Below are positions 19,791 through 28,426 of a stretch of 64,000 bases of DNA, piece after piece. The notes under the pieces were generated by a model. It saw only the letters and a program-made list of their open reading frames with translations, searched no databases and was not told where the DNA came from. This DNA is from DASWJS01 sp036397035 (GTDB taxonomy: Bacteria; Actinomycetota; AC-67): assembly GCA_036397035.1 (NCBI GenBank), contig DASWJS010000017.1, forward strand, positions 186,001 to 250,000, given 5' to 3'. Position numbers and translations under genes: made by a program. Positions within the stretch are counted from its first letter, which is position 1; every line of letters starts with the position of its first letter.

Positions 19791-21301
19791 GCCCCCGCCT
19801 CCAGCGCCGGCGAGCCCCGCACGCCCAGCGTCTTGGACGTGGACAGCCGCTTCTGCGCCAGCAGCCACACCGCCGGGTGCATGTAGAGCCGCGAGATGAA
19901 GATGTCGAGCGAGGTCGCCAGCCCGAGCATGAGCGCGAACCCGCGGACGCTTCCGACCGCGAGCAGGTACAGGATCACCGCCGCGAGCGCGGTCACCAGG
20001 TCGGCGGCCACGATCGTGCGCCATGCGCTCGTCCAGGCGCGATCGACGGACGCGCGCGCCGACTTGCCGTGGCGCGCCTCGTCCTTGATTCGCTCGAAGT
20101 AGACGATGAACGAGTCCACCGCGATGCCGAGCGACACGATCAAACCCGCGATGCCCGCCAGGGTCAGCGTGAATCCGACGGTGTTGCCCAGCAGCACGAT
20201 GATCCCCATCGTGAACAGCCCGTGGAACACAAGGCCCAGCCAGATCACCATGCCGAGCGCGCGGTAGAACACCAGCACGTAGATCAGCACGATCGCCAGG
20301 CCGAGCGCTCCCGCCGTCAAGCCGCCCCGAAGCGAGTCGCGGCCGAGCGTCGGGCTCACCGTCGTCGTCGTCGCGGGTTCAAGCTCGACCGGCAACGCAC
20401 CGTATTGCAGAACCTGCGCGAGGTCGCTCGCGTCGCGCTGCGTGAAGGACCCGGAGATCGTGGCCGTGCCGCCGGTGATGCCGGTGCCGCAGTTGACGCC
20501 CTCCCCCATCGTCGGGCTGGACTCGACCACCTTGTCCAGCACGACGGCAAGGCGCCCGCCGCCGGGATCGCCCGCGTCCCGTTTGCACGCCAGGTCGCCG
20601 GTGATCTCGGCGAACTTCTGCGACCCCTCACCGGTCAGGTCCAGCGCGACCGACCATCCCTGCACGCCTTGCGGGTCAATCTCCGCACGCGCGCCGGACA
20701 CCTCGTCGCCCCCGAGCGCGGCCGGCCCGAGCCGCAGCATCGACCAGAGCGCCCGGTCGATCTCCTCGCCCGTCTGCGGAACCGTGGCGCGCGCGCAGAG
20801 CATGACCTCCTGGCTCGGGTCGTCTTCGGGGTAGGTGTTGGGATCGCTGCAGTCCGGCAAGCCCGGCTCCGGCTCGACGCCGGCGGCCGGCGGCGGAATC
20901 TCCCCCAGCACCGGACGGAAGGAGAGCTTCGCCGTCGTGCCGATCAGCTCCAGCGCCTGCGTCGCGCGGGTCACACCGGGAAGCTGCACCGCGATGTTGC
21001 TGCCCTCGATCGAGATTTCGGGTTCGGCCACGCCCAGACCGTTCACACGTTGCTCGATGATGTCCCGCGCCTTCTCCAGCGAGCCCTCTTGCACGGCCTG
21101 GCCCTCCGCCGGAGACAGCACGACCGAGATCCCGCCCTGCAGGTCCAGACCGAGGTTGACGAGCCCCGGCGCTTCGACCCCGTCGCGCTCGGCCTGCGCG
21201 CGCTTGCCGTTGTGCGCGAGGTAGCCGCCACCCCACACCGCGCCCACGATCAGCACGATCATGATCAGCGAACGCCAGTACCGCGAGGCGGAGGCAGCCA
21301 T
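19787..21301 (-). CDS. secD: Protein translocase subunit SecD
   Basis: A 504-residue partner of SecF. One N-terminal membrane segment is followed by the signature LGLDLQGGISVVL, a large periplasmic P1 region, and the C-terminal helices with GIAGLIVSLGIAVDSFIVYFERIKDE. A proline-rich insert with four cysteines interrupts the P1 region. The ATG shares its first base with the yajC stop (TGATG). Confidence 0.95.
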   Translation of the reverse strand: MAASASRYWRSLIMIVLIVGAVWGGGYLAHNGKRAQAERDGVEAPGLVNLGLDLQGGISVVLSPAEGQAVQEGSLEKARDIIEQRVNGLGVAEPEISIEGSNIAVQLPGVTRATQALELIGTTAKLSFRPVLGEIPPPAAGVEPEPGLPDCSDPNTYPEDDPSQEVMLCARATVPQTGEEIDRALWSMLRLGPAALGGDEVSGARAEIDPQGVQGWSVALDLTGEGSQKFAEITGDLACKRDAGDPGGGRLAVVLDKVVESSPTMGEGVNCGTGITGGTATISGSFTQRDASDLAQVLQYGALPVELEPATTTTVSPTLGRDSLRGGLTAGALGLAIVLIYVLVFYRALGMVIWLGLVFHGLFTMGIIVLLGNTVGFTLTLAGIAGLIVSLGIAVDSFIVYFERIKDEARHGKSARASVDRAWTSAWRTIVAADLVTALAAVILYLLAVGSVRGFALMLGLATSLDIFISRLYMHPAVWLLAQKRLSTSKTLGVRGSPALEAGA

Positions 21302-21639
21302 CAGCTCGCCCCCGGCTGCCCTTCGTCGGTCGGGATCACGCGCCGCCGGATGGCCATGCGGGCCATCTTGACCTCCGTCCCCGGCGCAAGCTCGACCCAG
21401 ACCTCGTTGTCCGACAGCTTGCGGATGCGGCCGAACATGCCGGCGATCGTCTCGACCTCATCGCCGATGCTCAAGCTCTGTATCTGTTCCAGGTGCATGC
21501 GGCGCTGCCTGCCCTGCTTGCGAAACATGTAGACCATCACCAGGATGAGCGGCAGGAAGATGACAAGGCCGCCGAGGCCGCCCGACGTTCCGGCGCCCGG
21601 CGACGGTGACGCGGTCTGCGCCAGGATGAATGAGAGCAC
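21301..21639 (-). CDS. yajC: Preprotein translocase accessory subunit YajC
   Basis: A 112-residue protein with one membrane segment (GLVIFLPLILVMVYMF), then RKQGRQRRMH and the cytoplasmic domain with SLSIGDEVETIAGMFG. The GTG at 21639 is chosen because an upstream in-frame reading would run through a terminator hairpin at 21657-21677; the resulting length is normal for YajC. It heads the yajC-secD-secF-apt string. Confidence 0.9.
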   Translation of the reverse strand: MLSFILAQTASPSPGAGTSGGLGGLVIFLPLILVMVYMFRKQGRQRRMHLEQIQSLSIGDEVETIAGMFGRIRKLSDNEVWVELAPGTEVKMARMAIRRRVIPTDEGQPGAS

Positions 21640-21651
21640 TCCAACCCCCGG

Positions 21652-21677
21652 AAAAAGCGGCCCGACTCCCGGGCCGC
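21652..21677 (-). terminator. Rho-independent terminator after ruvB
   Basis: On the minus strand a perfect 8-bp stem GCGGCCCG/CGGGCCGC with a 5-base loop (21677 to 21657) is followed directly by TTTTT (21656-21652). It lies 34 bases beyond the ruvB stop and just before the yajC start, so it separates ruvCAB from yajC-secDF. Confidence 0.8.
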
Positions 21678-21711
21678 GGCGCCCCGATGATAGGAGCGCC
21701 GCCCACAAGGG

Positions 21712-22740
21712 TCAACGCGCGGGTTGCGACAGGCCGAGGCGGCCGGGGCGGTCGATGCCGAGGTGGTCGTAGGCGCGGTCGGTCGCGGTGCGACCGCGGG
21801 CGGTTCGCTGGAGGAAGCCGTTCTGGAGCAGGTAGGGCTCGATCACGTCTTCGATGGTGTCCGCTTCTTCGCTGAGCGCCGCCGCGAGCGTGGTCAGCCC
21901 GACCGGCCCGCCGCCGAACTTCTCCGCGATCGCGCGCAGCAGCCCCCGGTCGAGCCCGTCGAGGCCCAGCTCGTCGATCTCGAACAGGGACAGCGCCTCG
22001 CGCGCGACGGCCAGCGTCACACGTCCCTGCGCCTCGACCTCGGCGTAGTCGCGGACCCGGCGGAGCAAGCGGTTCGCGATTCGCGGCGTGCCGCGCGAGC
22101 GGCGCGCGATCTCGGCCGCGCCCTCGGCGTCGATCGTGACCCCCACGACGCCCGCGTTGCGCGTGACGATGACCTCCAAGTCCTCGGACCGGTAGTGGTC
22201 GAGCCGCCCGTGGTAGCCGAACCGGTCGCGCAGCGGTCCGGTCAGCAGCCCGGTACGCGTCGTCGCCCCGATCAGCGTGAACGCGGGCAGCTCCAGGCGG
22301 ATGCTGCGCGCGCTCGGGCCCTTGCCGATCATCACGTCGAGCTTGCAGTCCTCCATCGCCTGGTAGAGCACCTCCTCGACCGGGCGCGGGACGCGGTGGA
22401 TCTCGTCGATGAACAGCACGTCGTTCGGCTCGAGGTTGGTAAGGATCGCCGCGAGGTCGCCGGCCCGTTCGAGCGCGGGACCGGACGTCGGCCGCAGCGT
22501 CGCGCCGGCTTCGGTCGCCACGATGTGCGCGAGCGAGGTCTTGCCCAGGCCCGGCGGCCCGCTGAACAGCAGGTGGTCGGGCGCGCCGCCCCGCCTGCTC
22601 GACGCCTCGACGATCAGCCCGACCTGGCGCTTGATCTTGTCCTGGCCGACGAATTCGGCAAGGGTCCGCGGCCGCAGCGACCGGTCGTACTCCACCTCGT
22701 CGGGCGCGAGGTCGGGGCGGGCGACGCTCTCCACGTTCAT
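21712..22740 (-). CDS. ruvB: Holliday junction branch migration ATPase RuvB
   Basis: A 342-residue AAA+ motor working with RuvA on Holliday junctions. Start ATG at 22740 overlaps the ruvA stop (ATGA). Motifs: SLRPRTLAEFVGQ at the N terminus, Walker A SGPPGLGKTS, Walker B LFIDEIHR, sensor GATTRTGLLTGPLRDRFG, and the C-terminal winged helix ending QRTARGRTAT. It is the last gene of ruvCAB and is followed by a strong terminator. Confidence 0.97.
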   Translation of the reverse strand: MNVESVARPDLAPDEVEYDRSLRPRTLAEFVGQDKIKRQVGLIVEASSRRGGAPDHLLFSGPPGLGKTSLAHIVATEAGATLRPTSGPALERAGDLAAILTNLEPNDVLFIDEIHRVPRPVEEVLYQAMEDCKLDVMIGKGPSARSIRLELPAFTLIGATTRTGLLTGPLRDRFGYHGRLDHYRSEDLEVIVTRNAGVVGVTIDAEGAAEIARRSRGTPRIANRLLRRVRDYAEVEAQGRVTLAVAREALSLFEIDELGLDGLDRGLLRAIAEKFGGGPVGLTTLAAALSEEADTIEDVIEPYLLQNGFLQRTARGRTATDRAYDHLGIDRPGRLGLSQPAR

Positions 22741-23324
22741 GCAAGCTCCTTCAACGCCAGCTTCAACAGGTCCTCGACCGAGTGCCCGGCCCCGTCGGAC
22801 GGCAGCCGTTCGAGGGCCGAGCGCGCCTCCGCCGGGGTGTAGCCGAGGTTGATCAGCGCTCCCTTCACCTCGACCAGCGCGGCGCGCGCGCCGGAGGACC
22901 CGGGCACGACCTCCAGCTCCGGCAGGGACAGCTTCTCGCGCAGTTCCAGGATCATTCGCGCGGCCGTCTTCTTCCCGACGCCGGGGATCAGCGTCAGCGC
23001 GTCGAGGTCCTCGGTGACGAGCGCCTTGCGGAAGGCGTCGGGCGCGTAGGCGCTCAGGACGGCCAGCGCGCCCTTGGGGCCGATCCCGCCCACGCCGAGC
23101 AGCACCGCGAACAGGTCGCGGGCCTCGATCGTGTCGAAGCCGTAGAGCGTGAGCGCGTCCTCGCGCACGTGCAGGTGGGTGTGCACGCGCACCCGCTTGC
23201 CCGGCGGCGGCAGCGCGGCGACCGCGGGCGTGGGCATCGCGAGCTTGTAGCCGACCCCGTTCACGTCGAGCACGCAGCCGTCCTCGCGGGCGGACACCAG
23301 CACGCCGTCCAGGAGCGCGATCAT
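22737..23324 (-). CDS. ruvA: Holliday junction binding protein RuvA
   Basis: A 195-residue protein. The N-terminal OB fold begins MIALLDGVLVSAREDG. Tandem helix-hairpin-helix motifs include LLGVGGIGPKGALAVLSA and LIPGVGKKTAARMILEL. The C-terminal domain III binds RuvB. Both ends overlap the neighbouring genes by four bases (ruvC upstream, ruvB downstream). Confidence 0.96.
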   Translation of the reverse strand: MIALLDGVLVSAREDGCVLDVNGVGYKLAMPTPAVAALPPPGKRVRVHTHLHVREDALTLYGFDTIEARDLFAVLLGVGGIGPKGALAVLSAYAPDAFRKALVTEDLDALTLIPGVGKKTAARMILELREKLSLPELEVVPGSSGARAALVEVKGALINLGYTPAEARSALERLPSDGAGHSVEDLLKLALKELA

Positions 23325-23827
23325 CGCGCCGACCCTCGCGCGCGCGCGGCGACCGCTTCCATGCGCGAGGCGTTCGCGTGGCAGATCGCAAGCGCGAGCG
23401 CGTCGGCCGCGTCGGGCGTGTCGGGGTCCACGGCGCCGAGGATACGACGAACCATGAAACCCACCTGGTCCTTGGACGCGTTGCCGACGCCGACGACCGC
23501 GAGCTTCACCTCCGTGGGCGTGTACTCGACGACGGGCAGGCCCGCCTCCGCGGCCGCGAGCAGCGCGACGCCGCTCGCCTGACCCACCCGGATCGCGGTC
23601 CGCGCGTTGCTGTTGAAGAAGAGCCGCTCGATCGCGACCGCCTCGGGAGCGGTGCGGGCGATCGCCTCCGCCAGGCGCGCGCGAAGGTCGCGGAGCTGTT
23701 CGGGCGCGCTCCGGCCGCGGGCGGCGTGGACCGTGCCGGACTCGACGGCGGCGAGCGCCGAGCCCCGGACCTCGACGACGCCGTACCCGGTCCTGGTCAG
23801 GCCGGGATCGATCCCCATCACGCGCAT
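23321..23827 (-). CDS. ruvC: Crossover junction endonuclease RuvC
   Basis: A 168-residue Holliday-junction resolvase. Start ATG at 23827 (MRVMGIDPGLTRTGYG). The acidic active-site residues are in GIDPG, the AIERLF segment and the C-terminal DAADALALA. First gene of ruvCAB. A LexA-type box and a TATCCT -10 lie directly upstream, so the operon is probably DNA-damage-inducible. Confidence 0.96.
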   Translation of the reverse strand: MRVMGIDPGLTRTGYGVVEVRGSALAAVESGTVHAARGRSAPEQLRDLRARLAEAIARTAPEAVAIERLFFNSNARTAIRVGQASGVALLAAAEAGLPVVEYTPTEVKLAVVGVGNASKDQVGFMVRRILGAVDPDTPDAADALALAICHANASRMEAVAARARGSAR

Positions 23828-23836
23828 GGCGGTCCC

Positions 23837-23859
23837 TCGAACATATGTACGACAGGATA
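23837..23859 (-). promoter_or_regulatory. SOS (LexA) box and -10 of ruvCAB
   Basis: TCGAACATATGTACGA at 23837-23852 matches the actinobacterial LexA consensus TCGAAC-N4-GTTCGA at all but one of its 12 fixed positions. The minus-strand -10 TATCCT is at 23859-23854, so a bound repressor would cover the transcription start. The lexA gene of this genome carries boxes of the same form. Confidence 0.75.
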
Positions 23860-23892
23860 GCGCCGGGGCGGGCCCGGTCCCCGGAAGCCGGG

Positions 23893-24690
23893 TCAGTGGG
23901 CGAAGAACATGTCCTCCATCCGGTAGTCGAACAGGTCGTTGAGCACCGTCACGAAGACCTCCTCCGGGTCCACGTCCAGCCCCCGGCGCCGGAACCAGCC
24001 CACCAGGTTCGTGACGTCCCGGTGCAGGAAGCCGGTCGCTTCGGTGTTGTCCAGGTAGGGCACCGCCTGCGGCACGTCGATCACGACGAGCCGCTCGTCC
24101 CACACCAGCACGTTGTAGGGCGAGAGGTCGGCGTGGACGATCCCGGCGCGCGCGATGGCCCGGAGCGCCTCCACCGCCTGCTCGAACAGCGCCGTCAGCA
24201 CGCCGGCGGGAACGCGAGCCTCTTGCAGGCGCGGCGCCGCGACACCGTCCTCGCCGATGAACTGCATGAGCACCCCGCTCTCCAGCCGCTCGACCGGGTA
24301 GGGCACCGGCGCGCCGACCTGCCAGAGCCGCGACAGCGTCTGAAACTCGGCCTCGATCCAGGCGCCGTGCTTGACCTCGCGACCGAACGAGGTGCTGCCC
24401 TCGACCGCGCGGTCGACGCGCAGCTTCGTCGCGGCGCGTACCCGCGCGCCGTCGCGGACGCGCCGGGTGCGCCGCTGCCGGTACGCGGCGTCGTTGGCGA
24501 AGGCCCGGTGGTCGGGCGCGCGGTACCGCTTCGCCGCCAGCAGGCACGAGCGGCCGGGCGCGCGGCGCTCGACCAGGTACACGTCGGCCTCCTTGCCGGT
24601 CTTGACGATCCCCAGCTCGACGTCCTCGACGTAGTCCTCGGTGATCACGTGCGGCGGCGCGGGGCGCTCGCCTTCGTAGATGCGCGTCAA
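23893..24690 (-). CDS. RIO-type serine/threonine kinase
   Basis: A 265-residue protein. A TTG start at 24690 is chosen because AAGGAG lies seven bases before it; upstream in-frame sequence is arginine-rich and looks non-coding. Kinase features: lysine in LAAKRYRAPDHRAF, catalytic loop HADLSPYNVLV, metal site VVIDVPQAV. These match RIO1-like kinases. A bacterial RIO kinase has no firmly established role; archaeal and eukaryotic relatives act in ribosome maturation. Neighbours are ruvC and yebC, which give little functional hint. Confidence 0.85.
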   Translation of the reverse strand: MTRIYEGERPAPPHVITEDYVEDVELGIVKTGKEADVYLVERRAPGRSCLLAAKRYRAPDHRAFANDAAYRQRRTRRVRDGARVRAATKLRVDRAVEGSTSFGREVKHGAWIEAEFQTLSRLWQVGAPVPYPVERLESGVLMQFIGEDGVAAPRLQEARVPAGVLTALFEQAVEALRAIARAGIVHADLSPYNVLVWDERLVVIDVPQAVPYLDNTEATGFLHRDVTNLVGWFRRRGLDVDPEEVFVTVLNDLFDYRMEDMFFAH

Positions 24691-24847
24691 CGTTCGGCTC
24701 CTTCTGCTCGGTGGATGCGTGCGTGGAGCCCTGCGAGCGCGCGCGAACGATCGCGGCAAGTGGCGGGGGCGCGGCCGGCTTAGGCGCGCGCGTCGCGGGG
24801 CAGGCGCACAGAGACGGTCGTCATCCGGTCCTCACCCCTTTCACGGC

Positions 24848-24868
24848 GAGCCGCTCGGACGGCGGCTC
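24848..24868 (-). terminator. Hairpin downstream of yebC, possible terminator
   Basis: GAGCCGC/GCGGCTC 7-bp perfect stem with a 7-base loop, 51 bases past the yebC stop. No T-tract follows on either strand, so termination is only suggested. The rest of 24691-24919 shows no convincing gene. Confidence 0.3.
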
Positions 24869-24919
24869 TCGCTATGAGCGAACGCTAGCCGGGCGCGCGC
24901 GCGCCGTCAACGGCGTTCT

Positions 24920-25669
24920 TCAGCCCGCTTCCGCCATCACCGAGTCGGGGATGTCGAAGTTCGCGTACACGGCCTGGACGTCGTCGTGGTCTTCGAGCGC
25001 CTCGATCAGCCGCAGCACCGCTCGCGCGTCTGCCCCGTCGACCGGCACGCTGTTCTGCGCGCGCTGCGTCACCTCTGCGGACGCGAGCGAGATGCCCGCG
25101 TCCTCCAGGGCAGTCTTGACGCCTTCGTAGGCGGCCGGCGAGGTGACGACGTCCCAGCCGTCGCCGGTGTCGATCACGTCCTCTGCGTCGGCCTCCAACG
25201 CGACCGTCATGACGGCGTCCTCGTCGGCCCCGTCGCGCGGGACGAAGATCACGCCCTTGCGCTCGAACTGCCACTGCACGGCGCCCGGCTCGGCCAAGTT
25301 GCCCTCGGCGCGGCGAAAGATGGCCTTCAAGTCCTGCGAGGTCCGGTTGCGGTTGTTGGTCAGCGCTTCGATGAGCAGCGCGACGCCGCCCGCGCCGTAG
25401 CCCTCGTAGAAGACCGTGGACCACGCCTCGCCCTCGCCGGTCTCGCCCGCGCCGCGGGCGAGCGCGCGCTCGATGTTGTCCTTGGGAACGCTGGCATCCT
25501 TCGCGCGCTGGACCGCGTCGGCGAGCGTCGGGTTGTTGGCCGGGTTCGGGTCGCCCTGGCGCGCGGTGATCTCGATCGCGCGCAGCAGCTTGGCGAAGAG
25601 CTTGCCGCGCCTCTTGTCCGCGGCGCCCTTCTTCTCCTTGATGCCCTTCCAGTGGGAATGACCGCCCAT
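24920..25669 (-). CDS. yebC: YebC/PmpR-type transcription/translation factor
   Basis: A 249-residue protein of the TACO1/YebC family, beginning MGGHSHWKGIKEKKGAADKRR, the diagnostic N terminus. Further signatures are NPANNPTLADAVQRAK and YEGYGAGGVALLIEALTNNRNRT. Family members have been described as DNA-binding regulators and, more recently, as factors easing translation of difficult proline stretches. Its start is 14 bases after the pdxT stop, and the pdxS-pdxT-yebC order is conserved in actinobacteria. Confidence 0.95.
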   Translation of the reverse strand: MGGHSHWKGIKEKKGAADKRRGKLFAKLLRAIEITARQGDPNPANNPTLADAVQRAKDASVPKDNIERALARGAGETGEGEAWSTVFYEGYGAGGVALLIEALTNNRNRTSQDLKAIFRRAEGNLAEPGAVQWQFERKGVIFVPRDGADEDAVMTVALEADAEDVIDTGDGWDVVTSPAAYEGVKTALEDAGISLASAEVTQRAQNSVPVDGADARAVLRLIEALEDHDDVQAVYANFDIPDSVMAEAG

Positions 25670-25683
25670 GGCGACCGGGGAGC

Positions 25684-26232
25684 CTACCCGAGCAGCGCGT
25701 GGAGGCGGTGGTCGCCGCTCAGCTCGGGATGGAACGCGGCGAGCGTGATCGCGCCCCGGCGCACGACGACCGGCGCGCCATCGTAAGACGCGAGCACGTC
25801 CACGCCGTCGCCCACGCGCTCGATCCGGGGCGCGCGAATGAAGATCGCGTGCATGGCGCCGACGCCCGCGACGTCCAGGTCGGTCTCGAAGGAGTCCACC
25901 TGCCGCCCGTAGGCGTTGCGGCGAACGTCCAGGTCCACCAGCGGCCAGATCGGCTCGTCGCCGTCCAGGATCGTGCGCGCGCACGCGATGAGGCCCGCGC
26001 ACGTGCCGAGGATCGGCAGCCCGGCCTTCGCCCGGTCGAGCACCGGGGCGACCAGCCCGCGCCGCCGCGCGAGGATCCGAAACGTGGTCGACTCCCCGCC
26101 GGGGACGACGAGCGCGTCGACGCCGGCAAGCTCGTCCTCGGTGCGCACTTCGACGGGGACGGAGCCGGCCGCGCGAACCATGCGAGCGTGCGCTTCGAAG
26201 TCGCCCTGCAGGGCGAGCACGCCGACCTTCAC
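25684..26232 (-). CDS. pdxT: Pyridoxal 5'-phosphate synthase glutaminase subunit PdxT
   Basis: A 182-residue class I glutaminase with a GTG start (VKVGVLALQGDFEAH). Catalytic triad: Cys in LGTCAGLI and the C-terminal His-Glu in FHPELSGD; the conserved PGGESTTF is present. It supplies ammonia to PdxS. The start is four bases after the pdxS stop. Confidence 0.96.
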   Translation of the reverse strand: MKVGVLALQGDFEAHARMVRAAGSVPVEVRTEDELAGVDALVVPGGESTTFRILARRRGLVAPVLDRAKAGLPILGTCAGLIACARTILDGDEPIWPLVDLDVRRNAYGRQVDSFETDLDVAGVGAMHAIFIRAPRIERVGDGVDVLASYDGAPVVVRRGAITLAAFHPELSGDHRLHALLG

Positions 26233-26236
26233 GTCC

Positions 26237-27157
26237 CTACCAGCCGCGGCCGGCGAGGCGCTCGGACTCGGGCATCGATCGAACGTCCATCCCGCGCATC
26301 GGCTCGCCGAGCCCGCGCGAGACCTTCGCCAGCACGTCGGGGTCGTTGGAGAAGGTCGTCGCTTCGACGATCGCCTTCGCGCGCGCTTCGGGGTCGTCGC
26401 TTTTGAAGATCCCCGAGCCGACGAACACGCCCTCCGCGCCGAGCTGCATGACGAGCGCCGCGTCGGCGGGCGTCGCGACGCCGCCCGCGCAGAACATCAC
26501 GACGGGCAGCCGGCCGAGGTCCGCCACCTCGCGCACGAGTTCGTGCGGCGCGCGCAGGTCCTTCGCGGCCGACGCCAGCTCGTCGGAGGAGACGCCGTGC
26601 AGACGGCGGATCTCGCCCACGATCGCGCGCAGGTGGCGCACCGCCTCCACGATGTTGCCGGTGCCGGCCTCGCCCTTCGACCGGATCATCGCCGCGCCCT
26701 CGCCGATCCTTCGCAGCGCCTCGCCCAGGTTCGTCGCGCCGCACACGAAGGGGACGGTGAACTCCCACTTGTCGATGTGGTTCGCCTCGTCGGCCGGCGT
26801 GAGCACCTCGCTCTCGTCCACGTAGTCGACACCGATCGCCTGGAGCACCTGCGCCTCCACGAAGTGGCCGATCCGCGCCTTGGCCATGACCGGGATGCTG
26901 ACGGCCTCCATGATCTTCTCGATCACTTCAAGGGACGCCATGCGCGCGACGCCGCCTTCGCGCCGGATGTCGGCCGGCACGCGCTCCAGCGCCATCACCG
27001 CGCACGCTCCCGCGGCCTGTGCGATCGTCGCCTGCTCGGGCGTGGTGACGTCCATGATGACGCCGCCCTTCAGCATCTCGGCCAGCCCGCGCTTCACGCG
27101 CGCGGTTCCTCGTTCGGTGGTCACGTTCGCCTCCCGGTCCTCGTACGCCGCACTCAT
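26237..27157 (-). CDS. pdxS: Pyridoxal 5'-phosphate synthase lyase subunit PdxS
   Basis: A 306-residue (beta/alpha)8 enzyme making PLP from ribose 5-phosphate, glyceraldehyde 3-phosphate and ammonia. Signatures: KRGLAEMLKGGVIMDV, the catalytic lysine regions VMAKARIGH and IRSKGEAGTGNI, and GGVATPADAALVMQLG. With pdxT it forms the complete DXP-independent vitamin B6 route. Confidence 0.97.
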   Translation of the reverse strand: MSAAYEDREANVTTERGTARVKRGLAEMLKGGVIMDVTTPEQATIAQAAGACAVMALERVPADIRREGGVARMASLEVIEKIMEAVSIPVMAKARIGHFVEAQVLQAIGVDYVDESEVLTPADEANHIDKWEFTVPFVCGATNLGEALRRIGEGAAMIRSKGEAGTGNIVEAVRHLRAIVGEIRRLHGVSSDELASAAKDLRAPHELVREVADLGRLPVVMFCAGGVATPADAALVMQLGAEGVFVGSGIFKSDDPEARAKAIVEATTFSNDPDVLAKVSRGLGEPMRGMDVRSMPESERLAGRGW

Positions 27158-27197
27158 GCTAGCCGCGCGCGCGACCCGCGTTCGAGCCGATAACGCC

Positions 27198-27222
27198 GAA
27201 CGGGGCCCGACGGGCCCCGTTC
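27198..27222 (-). terminator. Strong hairpin downstream of the esterase gene
   Basis: GAACGGGGCCC/GGGCCCCGTTC forms a perfect 11-bp stem with a 3-base loop, 18 bases past the esterase stop. No T-tract follows, as is common for actinobacterial terminators. It also lies in the short space before pdxS, so it may insulate the two units. Confidence 0.5.
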
Positions 27223-27240
27223 GCGCCGGAAGGTCGTGCC

Positions 27241-28278
27241 TCAGCCGATCGTGCCCTCTTCGCCGTCGACGACGTAGTTCGCCCCGCTGGGGCCGTCGCC
27301 GTCGCCCGTCAGCGCCAGCATCAGGTCGAGTGCCGTCCGCATCACGATATGGCTCGAGCTGGACTCGGTCGCGTGACCCGCCACCGGCGAGGAATAGGTC
27401 TCGTCGATCCGGCCGATCGCGTGGCGCGTCAGCGACGTGTTGTCGGCGTTGCCGCCGCCCGGCTCGCGCCGCGCCACCGTGTAGAAGTCGGTCACCGCTC
27501 CGTTCGCGCGCAGGCCCGCGACCAGCTCGACGGCTTGGTCGTAGGGAACGAGGCCGTCGTCGAGGCCGTGGATCACCGCGATGCCTTGCAGCCCGCTCGC
27601 CGCGATGTCCGGCGTGCGCAGCACGACCGCGCCTTCGGCGTAGGACATCGGCTCATCGGCGATCGTGCCGCCGTGCTCGGCTTCGATGTCGGCCTTCGCC
27701 CGCGCGATGAACGGGTCCGTGGGCTCGGCGGCGGTTGCCTCGAGGTAGGTCTCGATCACGTTGGCCGCCGGCTCGGCCGCGATCCAGTAGTCGAACAGCG
27801 GCGAACCGTCCCCGCGTGTCGCGCCCGCGGCGGCGGCCAGCCCCGACGCGTTCCCGCCCATGCTCACCCCGAGCAGGATGACCGTGTCGATCGTCGAGCA
27901 CGACCCGAGCACGTTCTGCGCCAGGCCGATCGAGTCGTCGGCGCCCTCCTGCACGAACCAGCCGCGCACGTTGCCGTCGTCGTCGACGTAGGTGCCCGTG
28001 TAGTCCAGCGCGAAGGCCATCGCCCCGGCCATCGCGGCCTCCTTCAAGTGGCCGAGCCAGGACGAGCTGGTGTGCCCGTAGCCGTGCATCATCACAACGA
28101 GCGCGCTCGGCGCCTCCGCGGGGAACGCGATCCGCCCGCCGTAGCCCCACGCCGTCGTGGGGAGCGGCGTCGCATGCGGGTTCCCGGCGCACGGCACCTG
28201 CGCCTGCGCCGGCGGTGCGCCCCCGAGGGCAAGCGCGAGCACGGCGACGACCGCGGCCGATCCGATGGTTCGCTTCAT
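27241..28278 (-). CDS. Secreted alpha/beta hydrolase (esterase-like)
   Basis: A 345-residue protein. ATG at 28278 is preceded by AGAAGGGA and gives a clear Sec signal peptide ending around APPAQAQ. The hydrolase fold shows an oxyanion-type VVMMHGYGH and the nucleophile elbow GVSMGG. A plausible aspartate lies in HGLDDGLVPYD, and a C-terminal histidine in SSSHIV. It resembles polyhydroxybutyrate-depolymerase or dipeptidyl-peptidase-like esterases. The substrate is unknown. It is flanked by a hairpin downstream and stands apart from htpX upstream by 148 bases. Confidence 0.75.
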   Translation of the reverse strand: MKRTIGSAAVVAVLALALGGAPPAQAQVPCAGNPHATPLPTTAWGYGGRIAFPAEAPSALVVMMHGYGHTSSSWLGHLKEAAMAGAMAFALDYTGTYVDDDGNVRGWFVQEGADDSIGLAQNVLGSCSTIDTVILLGVSMGGNASGLAAAAGATRGDGSPLFDYWIAAEPAANVIETYLEATAAEPTDPFIARAKADIEAEHGGTIADEPMSYAEGAVVLRTPDIAASGLQGIAVIHGLDDGLVPYDQAVELVAGLRANGAVTDFYTVARREPGGGNADNTSLTRHAIGRIDETYSSPVAGHATESSSSHIVMRTALDLMLALTGDGDGPSGANYVVDGEEGTIG

Positions 28279-28426
28279 GGCTGGATATCCCTTCTGGCCG
28301 TCATAAGGCACGTTTGTTCACCAAGAGTTCGACAAAGGGCGAGCCGCCCCTTCCGAGGCATCTCAGGGCGAAACGGAAAGCCCGAACCTTCCCGACGGCT
28401 CGCCCGTCCCTACAGCCCGCCCGGTC

